Shown: piece after piece, positions 44,352-52,800 of the stretch
How positions within the stretch are numbered: the stretch's first letter is position 1
Layout of the letters: the number at the start of each line of letters is the position of its first letter
Assembly: GCF_042650125.1 (NCBI RefSeq)
Contig: NZ_JBHSAP010000009.1
Span: forward strand, 124,001-188,000
Direction: 5' to 3'
Source of the DNA: Salinithrix halophila
GTDB taxonomy: Bacteria > Bacillota > Bacilli > Thermoactinomycetales > DSM-45169
Length of the DNA stretch: 64,000 nt
The notes under the pieces: model-generated
What the model saw: the letters and a program-made list of their open reading frames with translations, nothing else
Told to the model about the DNA's origin: nothing
The model's database searches: none
Translations under genes and position numbers: made by a program

Positions 44352-44384
44352 CCGGCATCCTCCTTTCCCACCGCCCCGGATTCG

Positions 44385-45017
44385 TCAGGAGGTGATTTCT
44401 TTCATGATCCTGTCGATTTGCTTTTTAGACAAAGAACCGGAATGGTGGTAAATGATTTGGCCCTCTTTATCCACTACAAAGGTCTGGGGGATATTGATCA
44501 CACCGAAGGCCTCCTGGGCTTCCCCTGTTTCATCCAGCAACACCGGGAAGGTATATTTTTCTTTTTTCAGATAGGCTTTCATTTTCTCCGGGTGATCCCG
44601 ACTCGTCAGGTTCAGCATACGGAAGTCCACCTGTTTCCCGTATTGTTCGTACGCCTTTTGTAAGTAGGGCATCTCCTCCCGGCAGGGAGGGCACCAGCTG
44701 GCCCACAGATTGATGATCGCCGGTTTGTCGCTTTCCGTCAGGGAGACCGTCTTGCCGTCCAACGATGGCAGCGTTAAGTCAGGAACCGATTTTCCCCGCA
44801 TGGGCCCCTCTTTTTCCTTTCCTGCAGGTCCAAAAGCAGAGGCAGGCGGCTGTTTCGTCCTCTCCTGATCCTGGGTCCCCCCCGTCTTTACGGCGTTTTC
44901 CCCCTGGTCGGAAACCGGCTTCTCTTTAGCTAGGGCATTCCAAACTGCACCACCGATCGCTACAAGGAGAACGACAGCAATCAGACCATTGCGCCAACGT
45001 GTTCCTCGGTTGCTCAC
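44385..45017 (-). CDS. TlpA/ResA-like thioredoxin-fold protein, membrane-anchored
   Basis: 210 residues. An N-terminal helix (about residues 11-27) and a hydrophilic Gln/Lys/Pro linker precede a redoxin domain with WASWCPPCREEMPYL (Cys109 and Cys112) and the cis-Pro segment NIPQTFVVD. Translation starts at GTG after GGAGGG. It is the first gene of the TlpA-CcdA-ResA set. No resBC haem-handling genes are present nearby. Confidence 0.9.
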   Translation of the reverse strand: MSNRGTRWRNGLIAVVLLVAIGGAVWNALAKEKPVSDQGENAVKTGGTQDQERTKQPPASAFGPAGKEKEGPMRGKSVPDLTLPSLDGKTVSLTESDKPAIINLWASWCPPCREEMPYLQKAYEQYGKQVDFRMLNLTSRDHPEKMKAYLKKEKYTFPVLLDETGEAQEAFGVINIPQTFVVDKEGQIIYHHSGSLSKKQIDRIMKEITS

Positions 45018-45239
45018 GTACCTTCCCTCCCATCGTTACCTATCCCAAATGTTGGGTTCACCACCGGCGGCCCCTTCATCCCCATTCTTTCATGATCCTT
45101 CCCCATTATAAACGATCCCTTCAATCAATCTGTGAAGAAGAACGGAACATTCCCCCGTAAAGACTGGTCGGTGACCCCTCGTCCCATTATGATAGATAGA
45201 AGGAAAAACCGATTTTAGAACATGATTTTTGGAGGTTGC

Positions 45240-45797
45240 ATGGTACAGGAAACGGTAAACTGGCTGGCAGAATGGGGGAGTTGGGCCGTCCTCATCAGCC
45301 TTGTCATCAACGTAGTAGTAAACCTGCTCGGATTTGTCCCCAGTATCTTTGTGACGGGGGCTAATGTCCTTTTATGGGGGCCCTTTTGGGGTGGAGCAAT
45401 CTCCCTGATCGGGGAAGCGCTCGGATCGGGATTGGCTTTTTTGCTTTACAGAAAAGGATGGCGGCACTGGAGTTGCCGGATCAGCCCGAGCTGGCGTTGG
45501 ATGGAAAATCTCAACCGTTGGCCACGCCGACTGCAGTTTAAATCCCTGCTGGCTGCACGTCTTACCCCTTTTATCCCCTCAGGGGCCATTAACCTCCTGG
45601 GAGCGCTAACGACGGTTCGATTCAGCGATTTCTTCCTGGCCACCTTCATCGGCAAGATCCCCTCCATCGCGTTGGAGGTATTGGTCAGTCACGATGTGAT
45701 CCATATCCAAGAAAACGGACTCCGGCTGGCTTTCGTTCTCCTCGCTCTTCTTCTAGCTGTCACCGTGTGGCATTCCCTTCAGAAAGAAAGAAGATAA
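45240..45797 (+). CDS. TVP38/TMEM64 (DedA-like) membrane protein
   Basis: 185-residue polytopic protein with the SNARE-associated/VTT domain features FVPSIFVTGANVLLWGP, GEALGSGLAFLLYR and the re-entrant RLTPFIPSGAINLLGA. Family members are linked to lipid handling in the membrane. The ATG at 45240 follows TTTGGAGG; an earlier in-frame ATG overlaps that site. Confidence 0.86.
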   Translation: MVQETVNWLAEWGSWAVLISLVINVVVNLLGFVPSIFVTGANVLLWGPFWGGAISLIGEALGSGLAFLLYRKGWRHWSCRISPSWRWMENLNRWPRRLQFKSLLAARLTPFIPSGAINLLGALTTVRFSDFFLATFIGKIPSIALEVLVSHDVIHIQENGLRLAFVLLALLLAVTVWHSLQKERR

Positions 45798-45941
45798 CCG
45801 GTTGACGGCGATCCATCACTGGAACCTGGACCCACCAGGGGAAAAAAGAGATCCAATCACCGTCTACTATCCTGTTTTGTCGATTTTCAAACGAAAATCG
45901 TGAACGAGGCTGAAAAGGATTGATGGAATCTTCCTTTAGGT

Positions 45942-45977
45942 AAAAACCCGGGCAGCTCCTGTCAGCCCGGGTTTTTT
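45942..45977. terminator. Bidirectional terminator (TVP38 / copZ)
   Basis: Stem AAAACCCGGGC/GCCCGGGTTTT (45943-45953 with 45965-45975) with flanking A- and T-runs ends copZ on the minus strand and the TVP38 gene on the plus strand. Confidence 0.93.
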
Positions 45978-45982
45978 CATCA

Positions 45983-46192
45983 TCATTTTGTCACATCATA
46001 ACCTTGGTCCTCAACGACCTCTTTCATGATAGGAGGAGCGGTTTTAACTTCATCGTACTCCACGGTCGCCGTCTTCTCTTCCAAGTCGACGACGGCTTTT
46101 TTAACGCCGTCCACTCGGTTGAGAGCGCCTTCCACCGCCTGTTTACAGTGATCACAGGACATGCCTTCCACTTTCAAAATCGCGGTTGCCAT
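45983..46192 (-). CDS. copZ: Copper chaperone CopZ
   Basis: 69-residue HMA domain protein with the Cu(I)-binding motif GMSCDHC (Cys13 and Cys16). It ferries copper in the cytoplasm, normally to the CopA ATPase. The start has an AGGAGGAG site. It is 44 bp downstream of csoR and shares its promoter. No copA follows in the window. Confidence 0.95.
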   Translation of the reverse strand: MATAILKVEGMSCDHCKQAVEGALNRVDGVKKAVVDLEEKTATVEYDEVKTAPPIMKEVVEDQGYDVTK

Positions 46193-46236
46193 GTTCTTTT
46201 CTCCTCCTAATCCATCGTGTTAGTATACAAACCTCT

Positions 46237-46509
46237 TCATTTGACAAAGGAACGGAGCACATCGGCCAATTCCTGCATGGCTTCATCCCCTCTGCCTGAT
46301 TCGACCGCTTCTTTCACACAGCTCTTGGCGTGATTTTCCAACAGAGCGAGTCCGATGCTATTGGCAGCCGACTTGACGGCGGCGAGCTGAACCAGTACAT
46401 CCATGCAGTACCGATCTTCCTCCACCATCTTCTGCACCCCTCGGATCTGCCCTTCCACCCGCCTAAGCCGTCTCAGAAGGCTCTCCTTATCACCGGACAC
46501 GGATATCAT
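46237..46509 (-). CDS. csoR: Copper-sensing repressor CsoR
   Basis: 90-residue all-helical DUF156 repressor. The Cu(I) ligands Cys35, His60 and Cys64 (RYCMD and ENHAKSC) are all present, separating it from RcnR/FrmR/CstR relatives. It should release DNA on binding Cu(I). The ATG at 46509 is close to GAGGAGAG; a GTG three codons on is an alternative. A matching operator lies just upstream. Confidence 0.94.
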   Translation of the reverse strand: MISVSGDKESLLRRLRRVEGQIRGVQKMVEEDRYCMDVLVQLAAVKSAANSIGLALLENHAKSCVKEAVESGRGDEAMQELADVLRSFVK

Positions 46510-46543
46510 CTCTCCTCGCCCTTCGATTCTGATTCCAGCTTAC

Positions 46544-46562
46544 CATACCCCAGGAGGGTATA
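46544..46562 (-). promoter_or_regulatory. CsoR operator upstream of csoR-copZ
   Basis: The palindrome ATACCCCAGGAGGGTAT (46545-46561, arms ATACCC and GGGTAT) matches the form of known CsoR operators (TATACCC...GGGTATA). It lies 36 bases before the csoR start, so copper-relieved autorepression is predicted. Confidence 0.8.
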
Positions 46563-46590
46563 CAATATACGAAAAAGAAGCTTCGGACAT

Positions 46591-47919
46591 TTAAACGGAC
46601 AGGTTCACCAATGATTTTTTCGTTCCGAAGGTTTGAAACACACTACGTGGATGAACAGGGTAGATTTCTTTCCCAGTGATTGCATGGATAATTTTCGCAT
46701 TGCGATAAGCTCCCAAGCCTAGATCCGGAGCACCGACTCCGTGTGTATGCAATTCTCCGTTTTGAACGAATATCGAATGGTTTAGAGACGGACGAAGCTT
46801 TAAGCGATAATCTTGTTCAACCTGGTATCTTCCTTTTTCATCCCACTCGATCAGGTGATGAATACTTGAAAGGAAGTTAGGAATAACCGGTTTATACCCC
46901 GTCCCTACAATAACCACTTCCGTTTGATGATCAAAGTTTTGCTCACTGTGCCATTGACGGCAGTTCAGCTCATAAGCGTCTCCCAGTTTTTCAATGCCTC
47001 GAATTTCCGTCATCGCCTGAAGATGTACCGAAGGTTTCTGGCCTCCGACCGTACGTTCATAGAGTAATTCGTAAATGTCCGAAATGGTCCCCGCACTGAT
47101 CCCTTTATAAAGTAAATCCTGGGCGTTGACCGTCTCATCTTTTTTAGCCTGCGGTAATGGGTAAAAGTACGCCAGATAATCGGGAGAAAAATGTTCCAAA
47201 CCCAATTTGGAATACTCCATGGGAAAAAAGCCTTTTGAACGGGTAAACCAGTCCAATGTGTAATGGTGTTGGTTTTGGGCTTGCAAAAGATCATAGAAAA
47301 CCTCTGCCGCACTCTGGCCGGAACCGATCACCGTGATCGATCCAGCCTGTAAACACTGGGCTTTTTTGCTTAAGTACTCCGAAGAGTGAAAAACGGTATC
47401 CCCGAGTTTGTCCTTCAAAAATGCCGGAACCACGGGCTGCGTTCCTACCCCCAAAACCAGGTTTCTGGCATAAAACCAGTTTGCTTTCTTTTCCTTTCGG
47501 ATAAAAACTTTTACTTTGTAATAGTCGTCGTATGCCTGGACGTCTATGACTTCAGCCCCAAAACAACAAGGGTCCAGTTGTTCAGCCACCCATTGACAGT
47601 AATGGTTGTACTCCGCTCTCGGAATGTGAAACTGTTCTAGAAAGTAAAACTGATAGAGACGATTTCTCTGTTGCAAATAGTTCAAAAAGCTGTATGGACT
47701 TGTCACATCCACCATACTTACCAAATCCGCCAGAAAAGGTACTTGCAAAGTGGTCCCTTCAATGAGCATACCTTCATGCCAAGTGAATTGTTCCTTCTGT
47801 TCAAAGAATATGGCATCGACTTCCGGAGCTTTCTTTAATAAAGCGGCTAATCCTAAATTAAAGGGACCCAATCCGATGCCAAGCAAATCATAGATTACCT
47901 TTTCGTCTCCTTGCTCCAT
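46591..47919 (-). CDS. Lysine/ornithine N-monooxygenase-family flavoenzyme
   Basis: FAD- and NADPH-dependent hydroxylase of the lysine N6/ornithine N5 family, 442 residues. The FAD site LLGIGLGPFNLGLAALL is at residues 12-28, the NADPH site VIGSGQSAAEVFYDL is central, and the C-terminal VIVGTGYKPVIP replaces the usual ATGY motif. ATG at 47919 lies eight bases from GAGAGGG; the GTG at 47928 is less likely. Last gene of an operon with a cupin, a MetRS-like enzyme and a sarcosine-oxidase-like flavoenzyme. In s56-p1-type pathways this hydroxylase makes N6-hydroxylysine, the nitrogen donor partner for N-N bond formation. A hydroxamate siderophore role is the alternative, but no NIS synthetase, NRPS or siderophore transporter is present. 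Confidence 0.9.
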   Translation of the reverse strand: MEQGDEKVIYDLLGIGLGPFNLGLAALLKKAPEVDAIFFEQKEQFTWHEGMLIEGTTLQVPFLADLVSMVDVTSPYSFLNYLQQRNRLYQFYFLEQFHIPRAEYNHYCQWVAEQLDPCCFGAEVIDVQAYDDYYKVKVFIRKEKKANWFYARNLVLGVGTQPVVPAFLKDKLGDTVFHSSEYLSKKAQCLQAGSITVIGSGQSAAEVFYDLLQAQNQHHYTLDWFTRSKGFFPMEYSKLGLEHFSPDYLAYFYPLPQAKKDETVNAQDLLYKGISAGTISDIYELLYERTVGGQKPSVHLQAMTEIRGIEKLGDAYELNCRQWHSEQNFDHQTEVVIVGTGYKPVIPNFLSSIHHLIEWDEKGRYQVEQDYRLKLRPSLNHSIFVQNGELHTHGVGAPDLGLGAYRNAKIIHAITGKEIYPVHPRSVFQTFGTKKSLVNLSV

Positions 47920-47950
47920 TTTTTCCACCCTCTCGGATCCTTCTCATGAA

Positions 47951-49468
47951 TCATCCTGCTATATCTGATTTGTTGACCGTAAGCTTTTTCCCTAGCAAGG
48001 ATATTTCCTGTAAAACCTCTTCAACATCGCTTAATTTGGTCCTTGGGTTTAAAAGTGTAAATTTCAAGCATGTTTTTCCGTGAACGCTCGTTTTTGCTAT
48101 CACCGCCGAACCTTGTTGAAGCAGGGATTGTTGGATTTCTCGGTTCAATTGGTTCTCTTTATCGACATCACCCATGCCGGTAATATACCGAAAGACCACG
48201 GCGTTCAACTCCGGCGTTCCCGTAATCACTTCAAAATCTGGGATCCCTTTTATAAGGTTTGCCACCTCATTGGCTAAATCGATCGTATGATCGATCATCT
48301 TGCCGAAGTTTTCCACACCGACGATTCTCAAAGAAGCTAAGATTTTCAAAGCATCAAATCGGCGAGTGGTTTGTGTGGACTTCCCAACAAGGTTAACGAT
48401 CCCTTCCCACTCATCGACCTTTGGATTTAAATAATCCGCATGGAGCGTGATCAATTGCAAATGAGATCCTTCTTTCAGCAGAAAGGCTCCACAGCTGATC
48501 GGCTGATAGAAAAGCTTGTGAAAATCAACGGCGATGGAATCTGCTTCCCCGATGCCATGCAGTTTAAAACGGTGCCGATCACTTAAAATTAACGCTCCTC
48601 CATAAGCGGCATCCACATGAAGCCACAGCTGATTTTTTTTGGCCCGTTCAGCGATCCTTGCGATCGGGTCGATGCTTCCAAAATCCGTCGTTCCGCATGT
48701 CGCCACAATGGCAAAGGGAAACAACCCTTCTTCGAAGAGCTGATTCAATTTTTTGTCCAGATCCTTCAAACACAGGCGAAAATCTTCATCCGTTTTAACC
48801 GGTATCACGGCTTCTTCACCGAGTCCCAGTTGAGCGGCTGATTGCCTGACTGTAAAATGGGCATTTTCTGAACAGAGGATCCGCATCCGATGCGCTTCTC
48901 TGGGTAAACCTTTGGTTTGCACATCCCATTTGAATTGGGTTTGGCAGAAATGATCACGAGCCAGCAACAATCCCATATAATTGGATTGTGTTCCGCCGCT
49001 TGTAAAGATGCCGTCGGATGCTAATGAATAACCGAATTTCCTGCAAAACCAACGAACCATTTCTACCTCAGCATAAGTAGCGGAGGGACTCTGATCCCAA
49101 GAATCCATTGATTGATTCAACACACTAATCATCATCTCAGCGGCAAGAGAAGCAATCAGAGGTGGACAATGCAAATGGGCGATATTTTTGGGATGGGAGA
49201 CGCGTACGGTATGGTGCAAAATTGTTTCTTGAAGATCGCTGAGGACATCGTTGATCGCTTCCCCTTTTTGTGAGACAAGCATCAGATTTTGGCTGGCTTT
49301 TTCCAATTCAAGGGGCGTCTTCCCGCTGTATGGAGTCAAATGGGTTGCCACTTCCGCCATGAGCATCTCTTTTGTTAACCGGACAGCTTCCTCATAAGCT
49401 GAAAGCCCACTTTTCCCCTGATGAAAAAAATACCCGCCAAAGGGATCCGTTTTTCGCATATATTCCAT
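47951..49468 (-). CDS. Group II PLP-dependent amino acid decarboxylase
   Basis: About 505-511 residues, related to L-2,4-diaminobutyrate, aromatic and glutamate-type decarboxylases. The PLP lysine is in VDFHKLFYQP (Lys324 counted from the TTG at 49486), with GGTQSNYMGLL and WLHVDAAYGGALIL as further cofactor contacts. Only weak ribosome-binding sites precede the possible starts (TTG 49486, ATG 49468). It sits between the OsmC-like gene and the N-hydroxylase. It may decarboxylate the substrate or a hydrazino intermediate, or supply a diamine. Standard three-component hydrazine sets do not need such an enzyme. Confidence 0.9.
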   Translation of the reverse strand: MEYMRKTDPFGGYFFHQGKSGLSAYEEAVRLTKEMLMAEVATHLTPYSGKTPLELEKASQNLMLVSQKGEAINDVLSDLQETILHHTVRVSHPKNIAHLHCPPLIASLAAEMMISVLNQSMDSWDQSPSATYAEVEMVRWFCRKFGYSLASDGIFTSGGTQSNYMGLLLARDHFCQTQFKWDVQTKGLPREAHRMRILCSENAHFTVRQSAAQLGLGEEAVIPVKTDEDFRLCLKDLDKKLNQLFEEGLFPFAIVATCGTTDFGSIDPIARIAERAKKNQLWLHVDAAYGGALILSDRHRFKLHGIGEADSIAVDFHKLFYQPISCGAFLLKEGSHLQLITLHADYLNPKVDEWEGIVNLVGKSTQTTRRFDALKILASLRIVGVENFGKMIDHTIDLANEVANLIKGIPDFEVITGTPELNAVVFRYITGMGDVDKENQLNREIQQSLLQQGSAVIAKTSVHGKTCLKFTLLNPRTKLSDVEEVLQEISLLGKKLTVNKSDIAG

Positions 49469-49509
49469 GGATTTGGCAACTCCCAACTAATGAAATGAAG
49501 ACCAATGTT

Positions 49510-49965
49510 TTAAATTTTAACCCACTCAGATGTCAAGTGAATGTTCGCATCGATTAAGAGATTAAATATGGGACACCTTGCTTCCACTTGCTCTTTTAGT
49601 TCCTGGAGTCTATGATCCGGTTCCGTCGTATGAATCGTGATTACATGATGGATGCTTTTGAAATGCGTACAGATATCGGGTTCCCCCATAAACCCCCGGG
49701 TATCCACAATTCCGCTGCTATCAAAACTGATCGCCGAAAAAGAGAAATTACATTCTTTGGCCACGAGCGGGATCATGATGCCATTACATCCATTTAAGGA
49801 AGCGAGAATGAATTCCAGCGGATTTGGAGCCTCATCCTTTCCGCCTAGCTCTTCGGTATCATCCAAGGATAAAAGCGGAAAATCACGAATCTGAAGATCC
49901 GTTTTCACGTCACCAGCCCATGTCCCCTTCACACGAAGCTCACAGATCGAATCATTCGTTTCCAC
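49510..49965 (-). CDS. OsmC-like protein
   Basis: 151-residue OsmC/Ohr-fold protein with both conserved cysteines, one in ASLNGCNGI and one in ARCPIFNLL, as in peroxide-reducing members. Translation starts at GTG, five bases after the flavoenzyme stop, so the two are coupled. Within this operon it may handle a reactive intermediate or peroxide from the oxidase; that is inference. Confidence 0.85.
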   Translation of the reverse strand: METNDSICELRVKGTWAGDVKTDLQIRDFPLLSLDDTEELGGKDEAPNPLEFILASLNGCNGIMIPLVAKECNFSFSAISFDSSGIVDTRGFMGEPDICTHFKSIHHVITIHTTEPDHRLQELKEQVEARCPIFNLLIDANIHLTSEWVKI

Positions 49966-49969
49966 TCGA

Positions 49970-51121
49970 TCACCTCTTTATTGAATATCGATGATCAAAC
50001 CGCTTTATCGAAAAAGGGGATAGATCATAGGTACTTTGGCCTGACACGATAAGCTCGCTTAAGATCTCCCCCACCACACTCGAAAACTTGAATCCATGAC
50101 CGGAAAACCCTGCTGCAACAGCCACATGGGGATATTCCGGATGCAAGTCAATGATGAAGTTTTCATCAAGGGTCATCGTATAGATGCAAACTTGACCTTG
50201 CTTCAATCTTTTGATATGCGGCATATAGGTATCCAAAAACCCTCTCAAAGGCTCCTCGTCCGCTCCCTCAAACTTACGAATCCTTTGATCCGGATCAATC
50301 GCTTTCCCATCGTTATGAAATCCCACTTTTATTCCACTGCCATGGAAACTTGGAAAGCCGTAAAATTGGCCACCTTCTACATGAAAGTTAAAAGCCGGAA
50401 ACCGCTTTGCTTCATATAATTCTTTTGCAGCATCAAACCAAGCAAAGGCTGTCCTTATCGGATGAAGCGGAACCTGGATATTGACTTGAGAAAATAGCTT
50501 CGGAGACCATGCTCCCCCACATAAAATCAAAGCATCTCCCAAAAACGTTCCCTCATCGGTTTCAACCCTTACCCCCTGTTTCAGTACCGATAGGTTTTTT
50601 ACAGGGTGCTGGGTCAGGATCGTTGCACCATATGCCAAAGCCTGCTGGCGGTAGGCCCGTATACATTCTTCACTTTTAAGCACCCCAGAAGCCGACTCTA
50701 AGCAGCCGATAGTACTTCCGGGCAAGGTGATCCCAGGCCATCTGTCCATGATTTGCTGTGAATCCATGATTTCAAGGGGGAGAAGGAATTCCTTTGCAGA
50801 GGAAATCACTTCGTGAATAAATGCAGATTTCGAATCGCCCACATTTAATACACCTGTGTTATAAAATAACTTCTTCCCCACTTGCTCTTCTAAATCCAAC
50901 CACAACGCTTGTGCTCTCAAAGCTAACGGTACATAATTCTTTCCTTCACCATAAGCGTGTCGAATGATTCTCGTATCTCCATGGTGACTTCCTTTGTTAT
51001 GGGGCGGATTTAAAGAATCCAGCAAGAGGGTTTTTCTTCCGTTTTTAGCCATAAAATAGCCTGCAGACATCCCCATCGATCCTGCACCAATAATAATCAC
51101 ATCATAGTTCTTCGCACTCAT
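49970..51121 (-). CDS. Sarcosine-oxidase-like FAD-dependent amine oxidoreductase
   Basis: 383 residues of the monomeric sarcosine oxidase/N-methyltryptophan oxidase/glycine oxidase family. The dinucleotide motif IIGAGSMGMSAGYF is at residues 11-24. Lys265 in GIKVGFH matches the oxygen-activating lysine of sarcosine oxidase, and Cys312 in QVCIYT matches the cysteine that binds FAD covalently. In hydrazine-forming clusters a related enzyme (Spb38 type) oxidises the N-N-linked lysine adduct and frees a hydrazino acid. Here it follows the MetRS-like gene, supporting that role. Confidence 0.9.
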   Translation of the reverse strand: MSAKNYDVIIIGAGSMGMSAGYFMAKNGRKTLLLDSLNPPHNKGSHHGDTRIIRHAYGEGKNYVPLALRAQALWLDLEEQVGKKLFYNTGVLNVGDSKSAFIHEVISSAKEFLLPLEIMDSQQIMDRWPGITLPGSTIGCLESASGVLKSEECIRAYRQQALAYGATILTQHPVKNLSVLKQGVRVETDEGTFLGDALILCGGAWSPKLFSQVNIQVPLHPIRTAFAWFDAAKELYEAKRFPAFNFHVEGGQFYGFPSFHGSGIKVGFHNDGKAIDPDQRIRKFEGADEEPLRGFLDTYMPHIKRLKQGQVCIYTMTLDENFIIDLHPEYPHVAVAAGFSGHGFKFSSVVGEILSELIVSGQSTYDLSPFSIKRFDHRYSIKR

Positions 51122-51157
51122 CCTCTACCACCTAATGACTGGTCTCTTTTACAAATG

Positions 51158-51184
51158 GCCTCCCTGGCTCACAGGGAGGCTTTT
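51158..51184. terminator. Intra-operon hairpin between the MetRS-like and oxidase genes
   Basis: A 9-bp perfect stem GCCTCCCTG/CAGGGAGGC (51158-51166 with 51172-51180). On the minus strand it is not followed by T residues, so it is more likely an attenuating or RNA-processing hairpin. On the plus strand a T4 follows. Confidence 0.45.
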
Positions 51185-51189
51185 ACTCT

Positions 51190-52800
51190 TTAATCATGCA
51201 ATATCGAGGAGGCGGTTTCTTTGAAAAACTGGTTTTCATAGCTGTCTAGCTTATTTAGTACTGAATTTTGCAGGGACTTTTCTACAGGCAGAGGGGCCTG
51301 ATCGAGGCATTCCCATTTGATTGGATTGGAATCTTGATAACCCAGGTACTCCCCAAGATCGGAACTGAATATCGGCGTAATGGGAGCTGAAAAAACAGCT
51401 AACGCCCGTAAAAAGTAGTACGCATCGATGGCACTTTGTGTCTGTTCTATGATTTGATCGGCTCCAACCATGAATTGGTGAAGATCATCCGCCGCGTTTT
51501 TCAGCGAAAAGGATTCCACCCCGTAACAAGCCGAAAATTTTCGACGGAAATGGGCTATATGATCTTCAGCAGCGCTCGATATCTCCTGACCCTTGGAGTT
51601 CCTGCCGCATAAGGAGGTGAGTTTAGCCAAATATGCATGCCATTCTTGACCGATGCGCTGTTCGACGATTTGCGTATACTCCGTTAAAGAAAAATGCGTC
51701 TGCCGGTTTTCTGGGTTGGAGTAGCACAGATAATACCGCACCCAGTCACTATGCTCGGTTTCTAAAAACTCAGAACCCCAGATCGCATTCCCACGGCTTT
51801 TCGAAAATTTCGCCCGATCCTGTAAGTAAAATTGATTGGTAATTAAGCCATCGGCCGCTTTGTGATTACCTAAAGCTGCTAGCATGGCTATATGGACGAC
51901 AGCATAGTAGAAGCTGTTATCAAACCCAAAAAACTGTACCATTTCCGTTGGGCTGTTTTTCGCCCAAAAGTCCTGCTCCAAACCGTTTTCTTTAGCCCAG
52001 ACACTCGCTGTCTCCATGTGTCCCGGCAACATTTCGAACCATACATTGATTACATGACCTTCAAAATCAGGCAGAGGCACGGGGACGCCCCAATCTTCTA
52101 AGTTGGTTATCGGAACATCCGGAAGCTTCTTCGACAATAACTCTGAATATAGCTTTTTCAATTGGGGCTTCCACTGATAACTATGCTTCTCGTAATAACG
52201 CGTTAACTCTTCTCGGTAGTCTTCGAGTGAAAACACCACGCGTTTGAAGGTTTTGATCACAGGAGGATGATGGCATATGGTGCATTGGGGATTCTTCAGA
52301 TGGATCGGATCACTAGGATGGCCACACTCTTCACAATAGTTTCCTCCCGATGGCGCATCGCAATGAATACACGCCCCCTTTACATAAGCCTCGAATAAAT
52401 AGCGATTACATTCTAAACAAAAACAAGTAGGCTCTTCATTGACTTGAAGTTTACCAGCTTTGTAAAGGTCGAGGAAAAGCTTTTGTACTCGTCGGAAATG
52501 TTCTGGTCTTCGGGGGCTTGTAAAGCAATCCATCCGAATGTTCGCAGCCAGCAAAACATCTTGAATCCGGGACGAATAATCACCTATCGCTTCTTCGACG
52601 GTTCGTTTTTCTTCAATCGCTTTGGTTACACAATAGCTTTGGTGATCATCGGTGCTGCATAGATACACGACATCGTTTCCAAAACTGCGTTGAGCTCGGG
52701 TAAAAACGTCTGCCCCCAAATACGGCCCGGATAAATGACCCAGATGCAACTCACCATTCGGCGTTGGGGGAGGAGCAGTAACCAAAAAGCTTTTTTTCAT
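51190..52800 (-). CDS. Methionyl-tRNA synthetase-like enzyme (putative hydrazine synthetase component)
   Basis: 536 residues with the class I synthetase core: HIGH box HLGH at 19-22 and the KMSKS variant KFSKS at 331-335. A MetRS-type zinc insert has many cysteines (126, 128, 131, 144, 147, 156, 159, 173, 176). Housekeeping MetRS usually has 'GTDEHG' after the catalytic strand; here it is CSTDDHQSY. A C-terminal tRNA-binding extension is absent. Its ATG at 52800 lies within the cupin stop (ATGA). In actinobacterial hydrazine pathways a cupin fused to a MetRS-like domain joins N6-hydroxylysine to an amino acid; this pair looks like the split version. It could instead be a second MetRS for translation or antibiotic resistance, but the operon context argues against it. 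Confidence 0.88.
   Translation of the reverse strand: MKKSFLVTAPPPTPNGELHLGHLSGPYLGADVFTRAQRSFGNDVVYLCSTDDHQSYCVTKAIEEKRTVEEAIGDYSSRIQDVLLAANIRMDCFTSPRRPEHFRRVQKLFLDLYKAGKLQVNEEPTCFCLECNRYLFEAYVKGACIHCDAPSGGNYCEECGHPSDPIHLKNPQCTICHHPPVIKTFKRVVFSLEDYREELTRYYEKHSYQWKPQLKKLYSELLSKKLPDVPITNLEDWGVPVPLPDFEGHVINVWFEMLPGHMETASVWAKENGLEQDFWAKNSPTEMVQFFGFDNSFYYAVVHIAMLAALGNHKAADGLITNQFYLQDRAKFSKSRGNAIWGSEFLETEHSDWVRYYLCYSNPENRQTHFSLTEYTQIVEQRIGQEWHAYLAKLTSLCGRNSKGQEISSAAEDHIAHFRRKFSACYGVESFSLKNAADDLHQFMVGADQIIEQTQSAIDAYYFLRALAVFSAPITPIFSSDLGEYLGYQDSNPIKWECLDQAPLPVEKSLQNSVLNKLDSYENQFFKETASSILHD

Noticed and set aside
45881..45900. Inverted repeat CGATTTTC/GAAAATCG downstream of the TVP38 gene
   Set aside because: Short and isolated, next to a much stronger terminator; no function supported.
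46591..49486. Hydroxamate siderophore (desferrioxamine-like) cluster from the N-hydroxylase plus decarboxylase pair
   Set aside because: The acyltransferase/NIS synthetase and any siderophore transporter are missing, while the cupin, MetRS-like and sarcosine-oxidase-like genes fit N-N bond chemistry better.
51190..52800. Housekeeping or antibiotic-resistant methionyl-tRNA synthetase
   Set aside because: Lacks the C-terminal tRNA-binding extension, has CSTDDHQSY in place of the usual GTDEHG, and is coupled to a cupin gene within a biosynthetic-looking operon.
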